Source: Epiperipatus broadwayi
Lineage: Eukaryota; Onychophora; Udeonychophora; Euonychophora; Peripatidae
DNA length: 64,000 nt
Assembly: GCA_028023455.1 (NCBI GenBank)
Contig: JAQFVV010006508.1
Span: 33,501-97,500 of the forward strand
Direction: 5' to 3'
The position numbers and the translations under genes were made by a program. This document shows, in pieces, positions 59,378 to 64,000 of this stretch. Numbering within the stretch: the first letter of the stretch is position 1; each line of letters begins with the position of its first letter. The notes beneath the pieces are model-generated. The model saw only the letters and a list, made by a program, of their open reading frames with translations. It was not told the origin of the DNA and made no database searches.

Positions 59378-61980
59378 ATGGCGTCGGTAAAAAAAGCTCA
59401 GGCCAGCCGTGTCAATAAGCACTATGTACAGAATTTGGAAAAAAACGATTGAAAATGAGCTAATAACAAGCCAAAAATACACAAATAAACAGAAAAACAC
59501 TGTTAATGACAAATTATTATCAAAAGACAATGTAGAAACAAGAAAAAAGTCCAATTTTGCTGCAAATATTACCAGCAAAATGTCCGGGAAAACTGCAAAA
59601 AGTAACGTGGACTTTGATGTGAAAAAATACAATTTTAGAGCAAGGCCAGAGGAGGTCTCTGATAACATTCTGGTAGAGCCCAATTTCCCCTACAATATGG
59701 AAAATAAACTAAGTAAATTGCCAACTGCAATCAAAAGTTACGAAAAAAATACTATCAAAACTGGTGTATCAGAGAAAAAAAAATGGAAATTTCACATTCG
59801 GGAAGTTGAAAAATGTGGAGAAACACTTCAGCAAAAAATTAAGGACTTAGAAAACAATTTGAATTCAATACCAAAATCAAACAATATAGATTTTGATACT
59901 AGCTCCAACTCTATCCAAAAATCAGAATTTTCCGAAGTTAGGAAAAAAGATTGAAGGAAAAAATAACGCAAAGGTGGCACCATTAAAAAATTATAAAAAA
60001 GTTTACAATAGCATAAATCACAACGAAAGTTATTTAAGCATCAAAAACAATGATTTAAGTTCTGAAAATCACAGGGTAGACCTTAGACCTGCTGAGGAAG
60101 CCAAATATGACAGTGATTATATCACCCCAATCAAGAACAAAAAACAAATAAATGACCAGGCTTGATTATTCTCAAATTACCCAACACTAATAATGATTCC
60201 CAAGCTAACAATGATTTCCTACTACCAATGGACAAACAATTAAGATGCCACAACTCCTGCACTGTAGTTCCCAAGAGAGAAACAGACAATAGTAGAGGAG
60301 AAGAATTTCTCAAACTCAAGTCTAAAACCTCTTCTGTTAATGACATAGACAGAATAAACTTTAATTTTAATTGTTCTAGTCCACCACTTAATACAGCTGA
60401 AGAACAGCCAAAAAATGTCATATGCCAAGAAAGCTGCCATAAAAACAACAATGGTAAATAATTCAAGAATGCAATATCAGAATAGACCTGACATCAATCC
60501 TCGTACTAGTTCAAACCTGATTGATAGAGCTATTGAAATAATGGACAATTCTGAGTCAATTCAGAGAGAATAAAATTATGACAACTTGTCGACTTCTGCC
60601 ATTAATGATAGTTTGTGTGATCCAGTACATCATGGAAGAATAAGCTCCAACTTTAACCAAACCATCCCTGCTCTCTTGATGAAATCATTCCAAAGTTATA
60701 AAAATGACAAAGTCATTATTTGTCAACCACAGATGACAACAACCAATTGTATAAATTCCAAGTAAACTCACTTTTTGACCTTTTTAAAACTGAAGGAATA
60801 TGGGATTCAATCTACAAAGTATTGTTCCACCCTAATGACAGATATGTGGCTGTCCAATTTAACAATATCATAGCCAAAGAAGCTTTCCGTAATAACCACA
60901 GATGCCTCAATGGACTCTACTTGATCACAATATATTTAAATAGACCCAATACATTACAAGGTTATGTTAGAAACTGTAACGTAAACATTCATAAAACAGA
61001 GCTACAAAACATATTTTTCCTTTATGGCAACCTTTCCAGTTTCAGATACAGAGCTATTAGTCACTTAGGGAAAGATATTCTCACCAACATAGCTGACTTC
61101 AGCCTGGTACTAAGAAAAGGGATTTCACCTTTACAATACCAGGGGTGGTTGAATTATATAACCAACCACTTATCATTGTGCTATGCGAAGTGGCCCCACA
61201 ATGCTTTCATTGCCAGCAGCGAGGTCATCTGATGAAAGACTGCAGTGAAAGAACATGCACCAATTGTGGAGCAATCATGAAAAAATTTAGGAAAACTGAG
61301 AAGCCAACACCACTGCCTCAAGTGGAGACAAGTGGCTACAGGCCGACAACAGCCAACAACCCTCACCTCCAGAAATACAACAAAAATGAAACTCTCATAA
61401 ACTACCATATATACTTCCCTGATGACAACAAAATGGTTGCAACCAACACATGAGCCAGATACCTAACATGGCAATAACTGAAGTTGCTCAACAAATAAAG
61501 AAGCTTCACAGAAAAGAGGTTCAACCAAGAAACCCAAACATAAGTGACTATGAAGCAGAAAGCACCAGCCTCTTCCAGGCTGTCCCACCAGATGTGAGAA
61601 GAGAGTCAGATCAAGGAAATCAAAGATAGGCACAGCAGGTTCATATTTTAAGTGGTGAATGCCCAACTGTAGATGACTTGCTAGACATGAACTATCCACC
61701 AACCAGTAATATCAGTCATAAAGAGAAAAAAGTGAGGCTAAGCTCTCCTCCTCTGAGTAGGCCATCTGGAGAAGAGAAGACTGACTCAGGCAAAGAAGAA
61801 TGTGATCAGGAAAGCAATTTAGAAGATGATTTTTGGAACAGGTCCTACAGTTTGAAGGCTTGGTATATTCTTCTAAAATGGCTGAAGATGGTGCCCAGAC
61901 TGACCAAGAAGTGAATTCATCAACCTCTGATGAAGAGAGCACTCTCAAGATCGAAAAAACAGTCAATAACCAGCCTTACT
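59378..61980 (+). pseudogene. LINE ORF1: RRM-like fold and CCHC knuckle, multiply frameshifted
   Basis: The likely start is ATG at 59378 (MASVKKAQASRVNKHYVQN), which shifts in the A-run at about 59440 into the frame of 59409-59954. That part is Lys/Asn/Ser-rich with a coiled stretch (CGETLQQKIKDLENNLNSI). Coding then passes through 59893-60165, 60162-60461 and 60720-61232. The last contains LYKFQVNSLFDLFKTEGIWD, then HPNDRYVAVQFNN and GYVRNCNVNIHKTELQNIFF, the RRM-like part. The zinc knuckle CFHCQQRGHLMKDC and CTNCG lie at 61200-61270 in another frame. The rest is acidic/Ser-rich. At least four frameshifts make this non-functional. Confidence 0.75.
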
Positions 61981-61999
61981 AGTCTATAATCAACTGACT

Positions 62000-62640
62000 A
62001 TGTTAGCTTTAAACATATGTTCTGTTAATGTCTGGGGCCTAAATTCTCATGACAGAGTTTATGCACTGTCACACTGGTTTCGTAGGCAGGCCCCAGACAT
62101 CCTTTGCTTATCCAAGACTAAGTTACATGTCCAGACAGATGAGAGAATTATTAAAATAATATAAGGATACGGCATATTTCACTACTTACATTCTTCCTCA
62201 GCAGTCGGTGGAGTGGCCATTATAATAAATAAAAAATCACAGATATCACTATTTAAATTACTGCACATAGACCCTAGTTGCCTAATCGCAATTATCCAGT
62301 TACAAGGATGGTATATAAACATTATAAATGTGTACCTGTCTAAGAACCCTGAAATGGTTATTAGAGTAACACATACTTATAAATTCAGTATTACAAACAA
62401 GCCCATTTCCAATCATTTTCATTGGAGATTTCAACCACACCTACAATCAGTTTCAATCAAAATACATCAAATGTATAAATCTCCCAGTAACAAGTGGAAG
62501 AAGTTTATTCCTGAAGATGCCTTCTCCTTTTATACAAAAAAGATGAAGTAACTTATAGATCTGGTATACTTCTCACCTTCTCTAACTTCGACAATAGAAG
62601 CCCACCTCTGACCTACAGTTTTCTCTGACCATCTGGTGCT
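62000..62640 (+). pseudogene. LINE ORF2 N-terminus: APE-type endonuclease
   Basis: Starts at ATG 62000 (LALNICSVNVWGLNSHDRV), with DILCLSKTKL where the catalytic Glu should precede TK (here Lys/Ser, so changed). A TAA follows at about 62162, then GYGIFHYLHSSSAVGGVAIII in the same frame. The usual GDFN region is disrupted (HFHWRFQPH in the current frame). EDAFSFYT, LIDLVYFSPS and FSDHLVLKVKV with the catalytic His follow. Damaged active site and stops indicate an inactive nuclease. Confidence 0.72.
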
Positions 62641-64000
62641 AAAAGTCAAGGTATATCGTGGAGAAAAGATGCTTCCTACTACAGATTTACCTCAAATAAA
62701 ATGTATGCTGACTAGATACAACATCACAACCCAGATAATATCAGAGGCCTACATAACATTTCATCATATTCAGATACTAACTTTACCAGTAACTGATGCA
62801 TGGATGAATTTTGTAAACTCACTTGGAGAATTGATCAATAACTGTACATACAAAACAAAAGGCCTGATAAGAATGATGGGAGAGTTGGACAATATAGCCG
62901 GAGAATTAAAAAAATTACCACCAGATTTGCAAAATATACCTAACATATTGTCCCTGAAATCTAGATACAAGTTTGTCCAAAGTGCTATTGCTGAATACCT
63001 CTCAATCAAAAGAGCTCAACAATATCTTCACCATCAGCACTGCTGGACTAGAGGATACCTACAATGGGCCCTTGGTTCAAACAGGAAGTCCAAGGCCCCA
63101 TCTTCAATAAAAGTACAAGGATTTAACTACTCTGGAGTTTCCAAGCTTGTCCAGATCCGGGAATCAAAAATTTCAACCCCTGTATGTACAATCTGTGGAA
63201 AAAAATTGTGACAAAAACACCCCCTTTCACAAAATTACTGAAACCAGAATTCTGCAGGGACTAGAACCTACCAGATAGGACACACCTGGCTGCTGGAATC
63301 AAATTGTATCATTAAGAATTATATAAAAGAAAGGATGGTGGACTATATTGCAGAAGACAGCAGAGAAATTACAGATATCTGTCCAATAGCCATGGTTCCC
63401 CTAATAAAAATGGAAGCCACACATGACTTGGAAAACCTGTGTCCTATATTAATGGTACCCCTGATGGTAAAGACCATAGAAGGACTTATAAAGGAAGATA
63501 TTCAGGAAGAAGATATTCAGGAATTAATCATTGGGCGACTCTCAGCTTATCAATTTGCAAAGAAAGAATGCCCGACTGCCGATGCTGTCAGTCATTATAG
63601 ATCAGGATCACAGGAAAATGTCCTGGCCAGTCATAGTACAACTCGACTTTGCTGTAGCCTTAGATAGATGTGCTGCTTAGTGTACTTAAGGATCTCCAAG
63701 TGCCCCCGGCTTATCTTCAGATGAATGAAAACCTCCTGCAAAACAGGGAGGTTTGTCTCTCATTGCATGGCAGAGTTGCCCCAGGATTTAGGCCCAGTGT
63801 TTCCATCCCTCACGGTTCTCCACTAAGTGCACTTCTTTTTGGAGCCTATGTTAACCCATTATTGTTAAGCATCGAGGCTTCCTTTCCTGGAATTGCAATT
63901 CCATTGCTGGGAGAAAACATCAGACACATCACCTATATGGATATTGTGGTGGTGTTCCTCTCATCACAGAGTGAGTTTGCAAGGCTCAAAGAAATCCAAG
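62641..64000 (+). pseudogene. LINE ORF2 reverse transcriptase, partial, YMDI
   Basis: The frame 62636-63211 covers the linker (LINNCTYKTKGLIRMMGELD, TRGYLQWALGSNRKSKAP), parallel to the minus-strand copy. 63335-63667 covers the fingers (PIAMVPLIK, DLENLCPILMVPLMVKTIE, LSAYQFAKKECPTADAV). Other frames carry motif A (VIVQLDFAVALD, about 63630), IPHGSPLSALLFGAYVN (about 63810) and HITYMDIVVVFLSS (about 63935). The second catalytic Asp of YMDD is Ile, so even with the frame repaired this polymerase would lack a catalytic residue. The sequence ends at the window edge. Confidence 0.78.

Larger units (their letters stand above)
59378..64000 (+). mobile_element. Second Tx1/L1-type LINE, cut by the window end
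   Basis: Same plan as the minus-strand element at 44564-50030: ORF1 with RRM-like and CCHC regions, then ORF2 with APE endonuclease and reverse transcriptase. Homologous blocks recur in the same order (HPN(N/D)RY, CF-C---HL-KDC, HPHGSPLS, YMD), but at low identity and with less AT-rich codons, so the two belong to different families or subfamilies. The 5' end probably lies between 59172 and 59378. Confidence 0.8.

Noticed and set aside
61925-61965. CTGATGA followed by a hairpin and GAAAA as a hammerhead
   Set aside because: Stem II would be mis-sized with extra bases before GAAA, no stem III or I partner exists, and it lies in LINE ORF1 coding sequence.

Overview
The window looks like repeat-rich, strongly A+T-biased nuclear DNA from an animal. 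By eye it is well over 70% A+T, with very long (TA)n and (TAA)n microsatellites. I found no convincing host gene, rRNA gene or intact tRNA gene. Every coding stretch I can recognise belongs to a transposable element, and nearly all are broken by stops or frameshifts. The mixture of Ty3/Gypsy, Penelope-like elements (PLEs) with hammerhead-type ribozyme signatures, CCHC-bearing Tx1/L1-type LINEs and RTE-type LINE remnants points to a metazoan, probably an invertebrate. The Gypsy integrase and tail resemble arthropod/cnidarian types, but the sequence alone does not fix the taxon.

Layout. Positions 1-17200 are mostly anonymous AT-rich DNA. They hold an inverted-repeat element (2591-2799), a candidate 2.5-kb LTR (4785-7290), a candidate TIR DNA transposon lying against a (TA)n array (8302-9757) and eroded LINE reverse transcriptase on the minus strand (9853-10760 and 11640-11880). 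At 17224-17670 is a compact element with a 12-bp direct repeat, an inverted 5' copy of its own unit junction and a nearly canonical type I hammerhead ribozyme. Positions 20200-22969 may hold the remains of an older LTR element.

The centrepiece is a structurally complete Ty3/Gypsy element at 22970-33652. It has 2.2-kb LTRs ending TATAA...TTATA, a primer-binding site, a coiled-coil plus capsid gag, protease, reverse transcriptase, RNase H, an HHCC/DDE integrase and a polypurine tract. Gag and pol are interrupted by at least five in-frame stops and several single-base frameshifts, so this copy cannot move by itself.

Positions 33653-44100 carry PLE remnants (about 33900-34145, 36849-37545, and 37803-38580 on the minus strand), a tRNA-derived SINE with a 15-bp target-site duplication inserted in a degenerate tandem repeat (42119-42720), and an RTE-like LINE C-terminus (43849-44100). 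A near-full-length Tx1/L1-type LINE occupies 44564-50030 on the minus strand. A related but divergent copy starts at about 59378 on the plus strand and runs off the window end. Between them lie a CR1/Jockey-like LINE 3' end, a long hairpin, two more PLE copies (52560-53200 minus; 55355-56640 plus, the latter sandwiched between (TAA)n arrays) and a second TIR element (53480-54649).

Functionally the autonomous families would supply reverse transcriptase and endonuclease (LINE, PLE) or integrase (Gypsy), while the SINE, the hammerhead element and the MITE-like elements would be passengers. The most notable observation is the hammerhead-bearing 447-bp element, together with weaker hammerhead-like cores beyond the 3' ends of three PLE coding remnants.
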